A stretch of 59,905 nucleotides of DNA from Gloeobacterales cyanobacterium ES-bin-313 (GCA_014379585.1 JACMLN010000037.1:1-59905); one strand, 5' to 3'. Counted from the stretch's first letter, positions 14,964-23,873 are shown. A program made the numbers and translations. Notes: generated by a model from the letters alone, not told the origin.

Positions 14964-15491
14964 CTAATCGTTGCCATTTTGGAAAACACTTGAACCTTGA
15001 GGCCCCGATTGCTGACTGGTAATCCGGCGCATAAACTCGTAGCCAAACTTAACTTTTTCCATGGCCATTTGACTGGCTGTTGCATCGAACATGGGTGGTG
15101 AGTAAGAGACAAGATAGGAATTAACGAACTCCCATCGGATCACTTCTTCAGCACTCTGATTGTAGGAAACAATCCAGGAAAGACGACGACCCCCTTCAGG
15201 TTTTGCCCATTTGGTCGCGCCTTTAATCACGTGGTTCGCTGCTGAATACCATTTGTAAAGGGCGTCATCCTGGGAAGCCACGAGGGTCATTTCTAGCTGT
15301 GGAAACTTTTCAAAGGTTGGGGTAATTTGACGAATTTGGTCTCCATTTTTGCGCACACCGACGAGACTCTCGTTGCCGGCCACAGGAGAGTTCACATTCA
15401 CTTGTGAACATTTCAGAATAATTTTGTCGGTAATCCCACCCTCGGCGTTGTAGTAAAACTTGGCGCCAATTAAGAACTCATTCAGTCCCAT
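14964..15491 (-). CDS. Contractile injection system tail tube protein, second
   Basis: A 175-residue tube-type protein starting MGLNEFLIGAKFYYNAEGG and ITDKIILKCSQV. Its N-terminus, ITPTFEKFPQLEMTLVASQDD, KWYSAANHV and YLVSYSPPMFDATASQMAME align with the first tube protein (15561-16019). Such proteins stack as hexamers inside the sheath. It is preceded by an intrinsic terminator, so it is probably made at a lower level than the first tube protein. GGAG lies about 9 bases before the ATG. Confidence 0.85.
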   Translation of the reverse strand: MGLNEFLIGAKFYYNAEGGITDKIILKCSQVNVNSPVAGNESLVGVRKNGDQIRQITPTFEKFPQLEMTLVASQDDALYKWYSAANHVIKGATKWAKPEGGRRLSWIVSYNQSAEEVIRWEFVNSYLVSYSPPMFDATASQMAMEKVKFGYEFMRRITSQQSGPQGSSVFQNGND

Positions 15492-15513
15492 GATCTAAAA
15501 CTCCGTAAAGTTT

Positions 15514-15548
15514 GATAAAAAGCAGGACAAGTGGCTTGCTTGTCCTGC
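15514..15548 (-). terminator. Intra-operon intrinsic terminator between tube genes
   Basis: On the minus strand: GCAGGACAAG, 7-base loop, CTTGTCCTGC, then TTTTTATC. The 10-base stem is perfect and G+C-rich and the T-run follows at once, a textbook rho-independent terminator. It sits between the first tube gene (stop at 15561) and the second (start at 15491). It would limit read-through so that cap, sheath and tube are produced in excess over the downstream parts. Confidence 0.88.
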
Positions 15549-15560
15549 GCTAGAAAGGGT

Positions 15561-16019
15561 TTACATGATCCGCTTAATGCCTTCGTGAACCAGTTCAAGA
15601 GATTCATTGGCCATATTCGGCGAAGCGGCGGAAAACGTGGGGCCGGTGTACTTGCAGGGATAGCAGTTCTGCACTTCCCAGCGAGCTTGCATCGTTCCGG
15701 ATTGATCGTAGGCAGTCACCGAAGCTGACTTGCGGTTGGAACGCCATGCGCTTGCGCCTGCGTCGGTTTTGTTGCAGTTCTCGTACCAGGTGTAGAGATC
15801 GCGCTCATTGGTCGCTACTAGTTTCACATTGACGTGGGTAAATTTCTCCACGGTAGGTGTCGCTTGGCGGGTCTTGTTTCCACCTTTGCCGGAACCTTGG
15901 ACATTCTCGCCGCCGCCAACGGGGTTGCTGCAGGACAGTCCGCTGATTTCGATCAGCAACTTGTCCGACAGGCCATCAGCCTCGAAGTAGAATTTACACG
16001 CTGTTAAAAATTCAGCCAT
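15561..16019 (-). CDS. Contractile injection system tail tube protein, first (major)
   Basis: A 152-residue protein: MAEFLTACKFYFEADGLSDK, LLIEISGLSCSNPV, ATPTVEKFTHVNVKLVATNE, WYENCNKTD, SVTAYDQSGTMQARWEVQNC and LELVHEGIKRIM. This matches the major inner tube (Hcp/gp19-like) proteins of extracellular contractile systems. Its position immediately after the sheath and ahead of the terminator suggests it is the major, highly expressed tube. GGAG lies eight to eleven bases upstream of the ATG. Confidence 0.88.
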   Translation of the reverse strand: MAEFLTACKFYFEADGLSDKLLIEISGLSCSNPVGGGENVQGSGKGGNKTRQATPTVEKFTHVNVKLVATNERDLYTWYENCNKTDAGASAWRSNRKSASVTAYDQSGTMQARWEVQNCYPCKYTGPTFSAASPNMANESLELVHEGIKRIM

Positions 16020-16055
16020 CTTCTCGCTCCAAATTGAATGACGGATTCCTGGACG

Positions 16056-16100
16056 AATCTCCGGCCACCATCAGCATTTAGGGATGGGTAGCCGGAGATT
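16056..16100 (-). promoter_or_regulatory. mRNA hairpin between sheath and tube genes
   Basis: On minus, AATCTCCGGC and GCCGGAGATT form a perfect 10-base stem around a 25-base loop that can itself pair (CCATC with GATGG). No T-run follows, so it is more likely an mRNA stabilising or processing element than a terminator. It lies in the 89 bases between the sheath stop and the major tube start. Confidence 0.6.
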
Positions 16101-16108
16101 TAAGCACA

Positions 16109-17782
16109 CTAAGCTTCTTCGTCAGCACCGCCATTCCATTGGCTGATGCGGAAGATCACAAACTCAGCCGGACGGACTGGGCAGATGCCAATCTCGACGT
16201 ACAACCGACCCAAAACCATGGTTTCGGGGGTGTTCAGTTCTTCGTCGCACTTGACGTAGAACGCCTGATCCGGAGTCGCACCGAACAGCGCACCCTCGCG
16301 CCAGATCCGCTCTAGGAAGTTGTTGATCGTGCGCTTGACCCGCATCCAGAGATCTTGGTCGTTGGGTTCGAAGACGGCCCATTGGGTGCCAAGTTCAATG
16401 GATTTTTCGATGTAGCTGATCAGACGACGGACGCTGATGTAGCGCCATTCGGTCTTGTCAGGCTCAACCAGGGTACGCGCGCCCCAGATCCGGATGCCGC
16501 GATTGGGGAAAGTGCGGATGCAGTTGATCCCAATTGGGTTAAGTAGTTCTTGCTCGCGGAAGTTGGTGTCGTAGCCGAGGCCGATGACGCCACGGGGAAC
16601 TTCGTTCGCCGGTGCTTTGTAGACACCACGGGTTTCGTCGGTACGTGCCCAAACGCCCATCATGTGGCCAGAAGGAGGTACCAGAATCGGACGACCACCG
16701 TTGCGGGGGTTAGCCACTTTGATCCAGGGGTAGTAGATGGCGGCAAACATCGAGCGACGGTTGAAATCCGCAAGCCATTGCACCACGTCTTGGGGTTTGA
16801 CTTTATCGGGAGGGGGATCCAGGATCACCATACGGTTGGGGGGGTTGGGGATGTCGCCGTTGGCCGCCCCTTCACAGAGACTGATCATCATCTCCATGAT
16901 TCCGTGAACCTGTTCGAGGTCCAAGAGATTGGCTTCGTAGGCGCGCATGATATCTGGGCAGGCGAGCATGGTGATTTCGTCGATTTCGAAGATACCGCGT
17001 ACGCCCGTACGGTCATCGCGGATCCCTTCAACATCGCGGGCAAAGCGGTCTGCCGAAGGCACGACCAAGGGAGGAGACAATTCGTAGGGGCCATTGCCGG
17101 GGCGTTTGGCGAGGGGGCGACCCGTCGTAGCCAAATCTTCAGCGATGAGAAACGCCGAAGTTTGAAGGGCTGTGACGACGTAGGTGGCAACTTGGGTGGC
17201 AGTGCCAGCATCCATGGTCAGATGTTCGAAGCGTTCGAGAATCTGATCGCCGCGCCGCACGGACACGGTGAAATATTCGCCGGTATCGCGAGGGGCTTCG
17301 CCTTCGGTGCCTTCGGGCAAAGGCCGTGGGGTACCATCGGAAACCTGCACGGTTACAGGGCCACTGGCGGCTTGTTCGGCTTTGAGGGAAAGACGCAAAG
17401 CTGGGCGGTTGCCGCGACTTTGGATCATCAATCCTGTTTCCGTGGTGGGCTGAAGCGCACCGACATTGGGTGCCCCAGGCAAAGAGGTTCCGATGCTTGT
17501 GATCCAGCAGCGTCCGCCGCCGTTCATAAACCAGCCGTACACAGCAAAAGGCAAGTAGGCATTGAAGTCGGTGAAACCATCGGAGCCAGGACGGCCAAAG
17601 TATTGAATGAACTGAGACCAGTTGGTGACCAGCATGGGCTTGAAAGGTTCAGCCCCGCCGCGTACGTCTTCCGTAAATCCGACGAAGCCGGCAATGGAAG
17701 TGGCGACACCTTCGATCGGGCGACTGCCGCGATCTATTTCTTCGATGTATACGCCAGGTGCAAAATAATCGAGTCTTGGCAT
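16109..17782 (-). CDS. Contractile tail sheath protein
   Basis: The 557-residue protein begins MPRLDYFAPGVYIEEIDRGS, RPIEGVATSIAGFVGFTE, the universal sheath N-terminus that makes the handshake between subunits. The C-terminal domain is also typical: GINCIRTFPNRGIRIWGART, YISVRRLISYIEKSIE, NNFLERIWREGAL and GRLYVEIGICPVRPAEFVIF. A variable insertion (about 110-260) is present, as in many non-phage sheaths. ATG 17782 has AGGAAG upstream; the frame is open to 17818 but without need. This is the outer contracting cylinder of the machine. Confidence 0.95.
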   Translation of the reverse strand: MPRLDYFAPGVYIEEIDRGSRPIEGVATSIAGFVGFTEDVRGGAEPFKPMLVTNWSQFIQYFGRPGSDGFTDFNAYLPFAVYGWFMNGGGRCWITSIGTSLPGAPNVGALQPTTETGLMIQSRGNRPALRLSLKAEQAASGPVTVQVSDGTPRPLPEGTEGEAPRDTGEYFTVSVRRGDQILERFEHLTMDAGTATQVATYVVTALQTSAFLIAEDLATTGRPLAKRPGNGPYELSPPLVVPSADRFARDVEGIRDDRTGVRGIFEIDEITMLACPDIMRAYEANLLDLEQVHGIMEMMISLCEGAANGDIPNPPNRMVILDPPPDKVKPQDVVQWLADFNRRSMFAAIYYPWIKVANPRNGGRPILVPPSGHMMGVWARTDETRGVYKAPANEVPRGVIGLGYDTNFREQELLNPIGINCIRTFPNRGIRIWGARTLVEPDKTEWRYISVRRLISYIEKSIELGTQWAVFEPNDQDLWMRVKRTINNFLERIWREGALFGATPDQAFYVKCDEELNTPETMVLGRLYVEIGICPVRPAEFVIFRISQWNGGADEEA

Positions 17783-17826
17783 AGGGGTCTTCCTGTAGAT
17801 GAGGTGGAACAGCAGCAAGGGAGAAC

Positions 17827-18672
17827 TTACCTGGGATTCAAGAGGATCTCCTTGAAGGTGTAGTTTTGGGAGTCAACCAAAACATTGCACTTTTGCGACG
17901 TGTAACCAGGGCATTGCAACTCCAGAACATAGTGTCCAAGAGAGAGGTTGTCGAAGTAGAACAGACCTTCCTGATTACTTGTGGCTGCTTTCTCTGTCCC
18001 TGCGATGGCCACACGAGCGGCGGCAAGGGGCAAAGTTGTGGATGCGCTCTTGATGATCCCAGCGACAGAAACCCGACGATTGCGCGTCGCTTCGATGGGA
18101 CCATCTTCGAGTTCGGCGTTGCGCATACGGGTAATGCGCTCCCAGACCAGCGGAACAGGCGCTGCTGCCTGTGGCACAATCGGCGCTGTGATCGTGACCA
18201 GGATCGAGGGGCGCAGGGGAGTGCCAAGCGCAAGCCAAAGCGCACCAACATCGATATGCCGCACAGCGCAGACGGTCATATTGAGATTGCCGAAGCCTCT
18301 CAATGCGGGAGCGAGGAGATCCTCGCGCAACTGCCGATGGCGCAACAAGAGTGCCAATGCTTCTGTAAAGAGGTGATGCTCACCCAAGGTTGTGCGATCC
18401 CATGCACTGATCACAAAAGAAGCATCGAACCACATTGGCAGATTGCCAACGAACGCGGATGGCCGCCCCTCCGTGAGACGATGCTCAACTTGGCGACCTG
18501 AGTGCTGCACTTGAGTGCTTTCCCGCAAGTCGTAAAAGTAGACATTTAGCCCTGAACCACCGTTGATGAGCCGACGCTCGCCGGGGTGAGCAAAGTCAAT
18601 TTGCTCTGTACTCGTCAACGAAGTGCCCCCAGCCAGAATATCCGCCAGGGTCTGGGACAAGGCTGTGATCAT
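17827..18672 (-). CDS. Injection-system cap/terminator protein (DUF4255, Pvc16-like) with Ig-like C-terminal domain
   Basis: Residues about 1-185 match DUF4255: LSQTLADILAGG, LNVYFYDLRES, FDASFVISAWDRTTLGEHHL and PSILVTITAPIV. This family caps the distal end of the sheath-tube. The C-terminal ~80 residues (VSVAGIIKSASTTLPLAAARV, LFYFDNLSLGHYVLELQCPG) resemble a carboxypeptidase-regulatory/peptidase-associated beta sandwich. It is the first gene of the cluster, 44 bases before the sheath start, and its upstream region is divergent to a two-component system. No clear ribosome site precedes the ATG. Confidence 0.85.
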   Translation of the reverse strand: MITALSQTLADILAGGTSLTSTEQIDFAHPGERRLINGGSGLNVYFYDLRESTQVQHSGRQVEHRLTEGRPSAFVGNLPMWFDASFVISAWDRTTLGEHHLFTEALALLLRHRQLREDLLAPALRGFGNLNMTVCAVRHIDVGALWLALGTPLRPSILVTITAPIVPQAAAPVPLVWERITRMRNAELEDGPIEATRNRRVSVAGIIKSASTTLPLAAARVAIAGTEKAATSNQEGLFYFDNLSLGHYVLELQCPGYTSQKCNVLVDSQNYTFKEILLNPR

Positions 18673-18905
18673 AAAGGAGCGCGATAGTCGTCCATTCAGT
18701 CACAGATTAGGGAGGGAGGGTCTGTTCTGGTTATTAGACTTTGGTCGGAGATTTTTTGCGCCTATCAATAAAGATGACGTAGTTCTATCCCTAGGGGGTT
18801 TGGCCGCTATACTCATGGCAAGGTTCTTGTCCATGTGTGCGTTGTATATTTGTTTGTTTCCCTTACCAGATAGTCGTAACATTCCGTGGAGTGACAACCG
18901 CAGCA

Positions 18906-20045
18906 ATGAGTTTGCAGACAACCACCTCCGCAACTTCCGTCCAGAGCATGCCCTCACGTGTTAAGCCTGGGATCACAGGTTCTACACAGTTGCACAGCCT
19001 CTGCCAACTGCAAATTGAGCAACTTCTGGGAATGTTTCCCCTCACCTGTGTGCAGGTCACTTACTACGATCCACACATCGGTGCGCAGCAGCACTTGATC
19101 CGCTATTGCGATGGCCAACCTCAGTTTGATCGAAAAATCCTCGATTACCTCTTAGAGGAAGCATGGCTGTCGGATGCGCTATCCGTATTGACTCTTGTGC
19201 ACCTAGACTCCAAAGTTTTACCAGAATTTGCCTACGCTTGTCCACTTGCGCAACGGGATCTCCATCCTGAATACTTCATCCTCTTCACTTGCGAACCCCT
19301 GACCCAGGCCCAAGAGCAAACGATCCAAAAATATGCCGCTTGCCTCGCACAGCATCTCGAACTCTACCAAAACAACTGGCGGCAAAAGTCCGAAATTGAA
19401 CTTTTAGAGCAAGTGGTTCAGCGGGCAGGTCACCAATTGCGCAATCCGCTGGCCTTGATTGCCCTCTACGCAGAAAATCTTTGCTTAGGTCTCCCAGAGG
19501 GCAAAGCTCACGAACAAGCGACCATTATCCGAGAGACGGTCGCTGATTTAAACGCTAATTTGACAGAGTTAATCTACTGCGGTCAAGCAGAACGCTTGCG
19601 TTACTCAGCCCAGGATTTGCGTTTGCTCGTCACAGAAGTGATTTCAGGATTGCAGCCTTGGCTTGACAAGAAACATATTTGTATCGCCCTGCCAGATCAC
19701 TCGTTGACCCTCATGTTTGATCGCCTTCAAATGAAGCAAGTTTTCGATAATCTCTTGAATAATGCCGTCTATTTTTCGCCTGAAGGATCAACGATCCGCT
19801 GTCGGTGGCGCTCTTTTCAGACAGAAGTTTTGATCGAAGTGGCGGATCAAGGGCCAGGCATGTCTCAGCAAGACTTGGAAAATTTATTTACACCCTTTTA
19901 CTCGCAGCGGCCTGGCGGAACAGGTTTAGGTTTAGCGATTGCCAAAAAAATCATCTTGGATCACCAAGGCAGTCTTTGGGCACAGAATCTCCCGATTGGT
20001 GGGGCACAGTTCTCGATGAGCCTGCCACGCTCCCTCAATTCTTAG
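18906..20045 (+). CDS. Sensor histidine kinase
   Basis: Soluble 379-residue kinase. The N-terminal ~165 residues form a GAF-like input region with no membrane span. The H-box is RAGHQLRNPLALI with His176, and the ATPase part shows MKQVFDNLLNNAVYFSPEG, DQGPGMS and GGTGLGLAIAKKI. An upstream GTG (18891) is an alternative start. It overlaps nothing and is followed after 2 bases by its response regulator, so the two form one unit. It diverges from the injection-system cap gene with roughly 220-230 bases of shared upstream DNA. Confidence 0.88.
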   Translation: MSLQTTTSATSVQSMPSRVKPGITGSTQLHSLCQLQIEQLLGMFPLTCVQVTYYDPHIGAQQHLIRYCDGQPQFDRKILDYLLEEAWLSDALSVLTLVHLDSKVLPEFAYACPLAQRDLHPEYFILFTCEPLTQAQEQTIQKYAACLAQHLELYQNNWRQKSEIELLEQVVQRAGHQLRNPLALIALYAENLCLGLPEGKAHEQATIIRETVADLNANLTELIYCGQAERLRYSAQDLRLLVTEVISGLQPWLDKKHICIALPDHSLTLMFDRLQMKQVFDNLLNNAVYFSPEGSTIRCRWRSFQTEVLIEVADQGPGMSQQDLENLFTPFYSQRPGGTGLGLAIAKKIILDHQGSLWAQNLPIGGAQFSMSLPRSLNS

Positions 20046-20047
20046 CC

Positions 20048-20719
20048 ATGGCGATCCAAACCCTCTCGATTTTGTTGGTGGATGACGAACAACGCTTTCG
20101 TCAGGGTTTGCGCACCCTCTTGAATTTTTACAGCAGCCCGACCCTGCATTACGAAGTAGTCGGTGAGGCCGCCTCCATCGATCAGGCTTTGGCGCTTGCG
20201 GCTGAACAACGCCCCGGCTTGATCCTGCTTGATCTTGAACTGGCGCGGGGGGATGGGGTGATGCTGCTTACCCAATTGCGCGAAGCCAGTTTTGCTGGGA
20301 AAGTACTCGTCTTGTCCGCCCACCAAGAGGACGACTGGGTATTTAGGGCAATGCAGGCGGGAGCAAGTGGCTACGTATTTAAAACCCATCTTGCCCAGCA
20401 ACTGAGCGAAGCGATTGCCACCGTGATCAAGGATGAAGTCTATTTGCCTGCCGAGGTTGCTACTCAGTTTTTCCGCCTTTTTCACTATTATTCAGGGCGT
20501 TCTCTGCAAGCCCGCCAAGCTATTCACCTGACAGATCGCGAACAAGAGGTGCTGCACTGGCTCGTCCGTGGTGCATCCAACGAAGAGATCGCCAAGCATC
20601 TTTACATCACGATTGCAACGGTCAAGGCACACTTAACTGCTATTTTTGAAAAACTACAGGTAAGTAGCCGCACCCAAGCGATCGTTGCAGCCCTCAAGCT
20701 CGGTCTTGTGCAAGCGTAA
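20048..20719 (+). CDS. NarL/FixJ-type response regulator
   Basis: A 223-residue regulator. The receiver domain has acidic pair Asp12/Asp13 (LLVDDEQRF), phospho-acceptor Asp62 in ILLDLELARGDG, and Lys in GYVFKTHLA. The C-terminal LuxR-type helix-turn-helix is LTDREQEVLHWLVRGASNEE, IAKHLYITIATVKAHLT. It follows the kinase gene by 2 bases and is presumably its partner. Targets unknown; the divergent injection-system operon is a candidate by position only. Confidence 0.92.
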   Translation: MAIQTLSILLVDDEQRFRQGLRTLLNFYSSPTLHYEVVGEAASIDQALALAAEQRPGLILLDLELARGDGVMLLTQLREASFAGKVLVLSAHQEDDWVFRAMQAGASGYVFKTHLAQQLSEAIATVIKDEVYLPAEVATQFFRLFHYYSGRSLQARQAIHLTDREQEVLHWLVRGASNEEIAKHLYITIATVKAHLTAIFEKLQVSSRTQAIVAALKLGLVQA

Positions 20720-20722
20720 GCC

Positions 20723-21889
20723 TTACCCTTGATCGGCGCTTTCCCCAAGGGTGACTTTGACGGCGAACTGCTGACTACCTCGCACAATATTCAGGCTCAC
20801 TTGATCGCCGATTTTGTGCTTTTGGACTTCGCTGATTAAGCTTTGGGCATCGGCAACGGCGACACCATCGATGGCCGTGACGACATCGCCACCGACGCGC
20901 AGGCGCAAATTCCCAGCGACAACTTCTTGATTTCCGGGCTGCAAACCTGCCGCCGCTGCACCGCTGCCGGGAACGACTTGCTCGATCAGTACACCTTGTT
21001 GGACAGGCAGGTTGAGGGCTTCTGCTACTGTCGGTGGAAGGGTTTGGATGACGACCCCTAAAGAAGCATGCTGGACGATCTTGCCTTTGCCTGCCAGAAG
21101 GTCGGGCAGAATTTCGCGGACTGTTTCGACGGGAACAGCAAAGCCAATGCCAGCACTCGACCCGCTGGTACTAAAAATCGCTGTATTCACTCCGATCAGT
21201 TGACCTTGGCTATCAAGTAATGGGCCACCGGAGTTGCCGGGATTAATCGCAGCATCGGTTTGAATGAGATTGCGCAGAGTTCGACCTGCTCGCTCAGATT
21301 GCAGGTCGCGACCCAAAGCACTGATGACCCCTGTGGTCAAGGTGCGGTCGAGTCCAAAAGGATTGCCAATCGCCAACACTTTGCGCCCAACTTTCAAACT
21401 TGCGGAATTGCCAAGGGTAATGGTCGTCAGATCTTTTGGAGGATCGACGAGTTGAATCACCGCCAAGTCATGGTTTGGATCTGCCCCCAGCATGCGCGCT
21501 GTGTAGCGCTTGCCACTCGCGAGGGTCACTTCGAGTCGCCGTGACCCTTTAACGACGTGGTAGTTGGTCAGAATCCGCCCTTCTGCATCGAGGATACTGC
21601 CTGAGCCTGTGCCCTGTTGAGGTACTGCCTGAAGAAAGTTATCGAAACTAAGTACTGTGGATGTAATATTGACAACTGTCGGGCTAACTTTTTCATAAAC
21701 AGTCACATTGTCCTGCTCATCACCAATCAGAGGCACTGTAGAAATAGTCGTAGTCGTGGCAGAAGATGAGCTGATGATTGGTGGTGCTACTGCGACTGTC
21801 TTTCCCAGTGCCAGATAGCTCCCTGCAGCACCACCTGCCGCAGCCAACAATGCAATCACTAAAACATCAAATGGTCGAAATGTCTTCAT
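20723..21889 (-). CDS. HtrA/Deg-type serine protease with one PDZ domain
   Basis: A 388-residue periplasmic or membrane-anchored protease for damaged proteins. An N-terminal hydrophobic segment (8-29) is followed by a Ser/Thr-rich linker. The catalytic triad is His111 (LTNYHVV), Asp141 (NHDLAVI) and Ser220 (NPGNSGGP). One PDZ domain occupies about 280-380 (GVLIEQVVPGSGAAAAGLQ). This is the HhoA/HhoB/HtrA group in cyanobacteria; which paralog cannot be decided. Its start overlaps the hyuA stop by 23 bases, so the two may share a transcript. Stop is four bases from the response-regulator stop (convergent). Confidence 0.93.
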   Translation of the reverse strand: MKTFRPFDVLVIALLAAAGGAAGSYLALGKTVAVAPPIISSSSATTTTISTVPLIGDEQDNVTVYEKVSPTVVNITSTVLSFDNFLQAVPQQGTGSGSILDAEGRILTNYHVVKGSRRLEVTLASGKRYTARMLGADPNHDLAVIQLVDPPKDLTTITLGNSASLKVGRKVLAIGNPFGLDRTLTTGVISALGRDLQSERAGRTLRNLIQTDAAINPGNSGGPLLDSQGQLIGVNTAIFSTSGSSAGIGFAVPVETVREILPDLLAGKGKIVQHASLGVVIQTLPPTVAEALNLPVQQGVLIEQVVPGSGAAAAGLQPGNQEVVAGNLRLRVGGDVVTAIDGVAVADAQSLISEVQKHKIGDQVSLNIVRGSQQFAVKVTLGESADQG

Positions 21890-23873
21890 GGTTCCTACTC
21901 ATCTTGATTACTAGCGTACCGCAAAGATCCACTGTGCTGTGCCATCCGGGAGGAATAATCACTGTCGCTTCAGGAAGCTCAATGAGCGCAGGACCATCGA
22001 TGCAATCGCCTTCACCAAGTGCTAATCCCTGCCATACCTGAATGGACTGAAACTGAGCATCGAACCAAGCGAGACGAGGCATTGAAACCCTTTGCTTCGT
22101 TGGTTTTGAGACGGTCAAGTTTGGAAGTTCTAACGGTTCGGTGGCTGCAAGACGCAATTGCACCACTTCAATAGTCTGGCTGGGATCTGACCAGCCGTAA
22201 CGCTGATTGTGAAGGGAGTGAAAGGCATCTGCAAGGGTGCTGTAGGGCATCTCCTTTGTTACAGGCACAGCCAGTTCGAAGGATTGCCCCCGATAGCGCA
22301 GATCCGCACTGAAGCTATGGATCGCCAAAGCGTGTGAGGCTCTAACCGCTAGGTTTTCACACAGAGAGACCCAAACCTCCCCTACTTCTGGCAAAGTTTT
22401 CAACACCGAGCAGGAATAATCTTCGCGCAGAGGCGAAACCGCAAGTCCTAACGCCGAGAGCACTCCGCCTGCACGAGGTACCAGAACAGTTCGGATCCCT
22501 AAAGCAGTGGCAAGGTCGCACGCGTGCATGGGGCCAGCCCCGCCAAAGGCGAGCAGTGCGAGGCGACGAGGATCGATGCCACGCTCGATGGACATCACCC
22601 GCAGGGCTGCGCACATATGGGCATTGGCAATGGCGCGCATGCCGATGGCAATCCGTTCGGCGCTTAAGCCTAAGGATTCACCAAGTTTTTCAAGAGCGGC
22701 AGCAGCAGCACTGCGATCAATGCGTACACTTCCCCCCAACATTGCCCCATCTTCCAGATAGCCAAGAAAGACATTGGCATCGGTGATCGTCGGTTGTTTC
22801 CCGCCCCGACCGTAGGCGACTGGGCCTGGTAGGGATCCCGCCGACTGTGGGCCAACTTTGAGTGCGCCGCCAGGATCGATCCAGGCAATTGAGCCACCGC
22901 CAGCACTCACTGTATGAATGTCGATCTGGGGCAGCCGCACGGGATAACCCGCGACGAGGGCTTCAGTGCTGGCTTGGGGTTGACCCTCTAAAATTAGCGA
23001 AACATCCGTACTCGTTCCGCCCATATCGAAAGTGAGTACGTGAGCAAAACCGGACTGCTGGGCAACAAAATGCGCGCCATTCACGCCACCCGCTGGTCCT
23101 GAAAGTAGGGCTAAAGCTCCATGTTGACTGGCCTGTTCAATCGTTGTCACTCCACCACTGGACTGCATAATTTTCGGTATCGGCAGACCAGAAGTTCTAC
23201 ACCCCTCCGCAAGGAGACCGAGATAGCGGGCGAGACCGGGGCTAAGATAAGCATCAACTACAGTTGTACTAAAACGCTCGTACTCCCGAAATTCAGGGGT
23301 GATGTCCGAAGAAAGCGAGAGATGCAGATTTGGAAACGCTTTACGTAGAGCTTTTGCAACTTGTTGTTCATGCTGAGGGAAACGAAAAGAGAATAAAAAT
23401 CCGACTGCAATGGATTCAATTTCTTCTTGTGTGATCCACTCTTGAAGCGTTGCAATCAAGGCTTCAAGGCTTTCACTGTGCAAGAGACGCAGCACTCCCT
23501 CCGACCCCATACGTTCATCGAGGGTCAAGCAGTGATCGCGTTGAACGAGGGGCTTCGGCTTTTGTAAGCGCAAGTCGTAGAGGTGGGGACGATTCTGTCT
23601 ACCGATCAACAAGATGTCGCGAAATCCGGCGGTCGTGATGAAAGCGGTCTTCGCCCCTTTGCCTTCGAGCAGAGCATTGGTGGCCACCGTCATCCCGTGG
23701 GTAAAGACAGCAATGGTTTCAGGATCTAATTCTGTCCGGGCAAATGCCTGGAAGACTCCCTCGGATTGGATCTGAGTCGAAGGTACTTTCGCGGTCAGAA
23801 CCTGGCCGTCAACAATGGCAACCAAATCGGTGAAAGTACCACCGACATCCACACCAAGACGAATATTTTTCAA
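21867..23873 (-). CDS. Hydantoinase/5-oxoprolinase A-type subunit (HyuA-like)
   Basis: A 668-residue protein of the hydantoinase/oxoprolinase superfamily. GVDVGGTFTDLV at residues 7-18 is the ATP-binding phosphate 1 motif. The central block has FTHGMTVATNALLEGKGA, SGPAGGVNGAHFVA, DMGGTSTDVSLI and FGGAGPMHACDLA. These enzymes open 5-membered cyclic amides with ATP, usually together with a B subunit. No HyuB gene lies next to it here, so the B subunit is elsewhere or the enzyme works alone. Substrate (hydantoin, oxoproline or acetone-like) is not determined. Confidence 0.85.
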   Translation of the reverse strand: MKNIRLGVDVGGTFTDLVAIVDGQVLTAKVPSTQIQSEGVFQAFARTELDPETIAVFTHGMTVATNALLEGKGAKTAFITTAGFRDILLIGRQNRPHLYDLRLQKPKPLVQRDHCLTLDERMGSEGVLRLLHSESLEALIATLQEWITQEEIESIAVGFLFSFRFPQHEQQVAKALRKAFPNLHLSLSSDITPEFREYERFSTTVVDAYLSPGLARYLGLLAEGCRTSGLPIPKIMQSSGGVTTIEQASQHGALALLSGPAGGVNGAHFVAQQSGFAHVLTFDMGGTSTDVSLILEGQPQASTEALVAGYPVRLPQIDIHTVSAGGGSIAWIDPGGALKVGPQSAGSLPGPVAYGRGGKQPTITDANVFLGYLEDGAMLGGSVRIDRSAAAAALEKLGESLGLSAERIAIGMRAIANAHMCAALRVMSIERGIDPRRLALLAFGGAGPMHACDLATALGIRTVLVPRAGGVLSALGLAVSPLREDYSCSVLKTLPEVGEVWVSLCENLAVRASHALAIHSFSADLRYRGQSFELAVPVTKEMPYSTLADAFHSLHNQRYGWSDPSQTIEVVQLRLAATEPLELPNLTVSKPTKQRVSMPRLAWFDAQFQSIQVWQGLALGEGDCIDGPALIELPEATVIIPPGWHSTVDLCGTLVIKMSRNHEDISTI

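Noticed and set aside
16550-17863. 437-codon open frame on plus, opposite the sheath gene
   Set aside because: It is the antisense shadow of a strong sheath gene with conserved protein sequence; no family features, and similar long antisense frames occur opposite other genes here.
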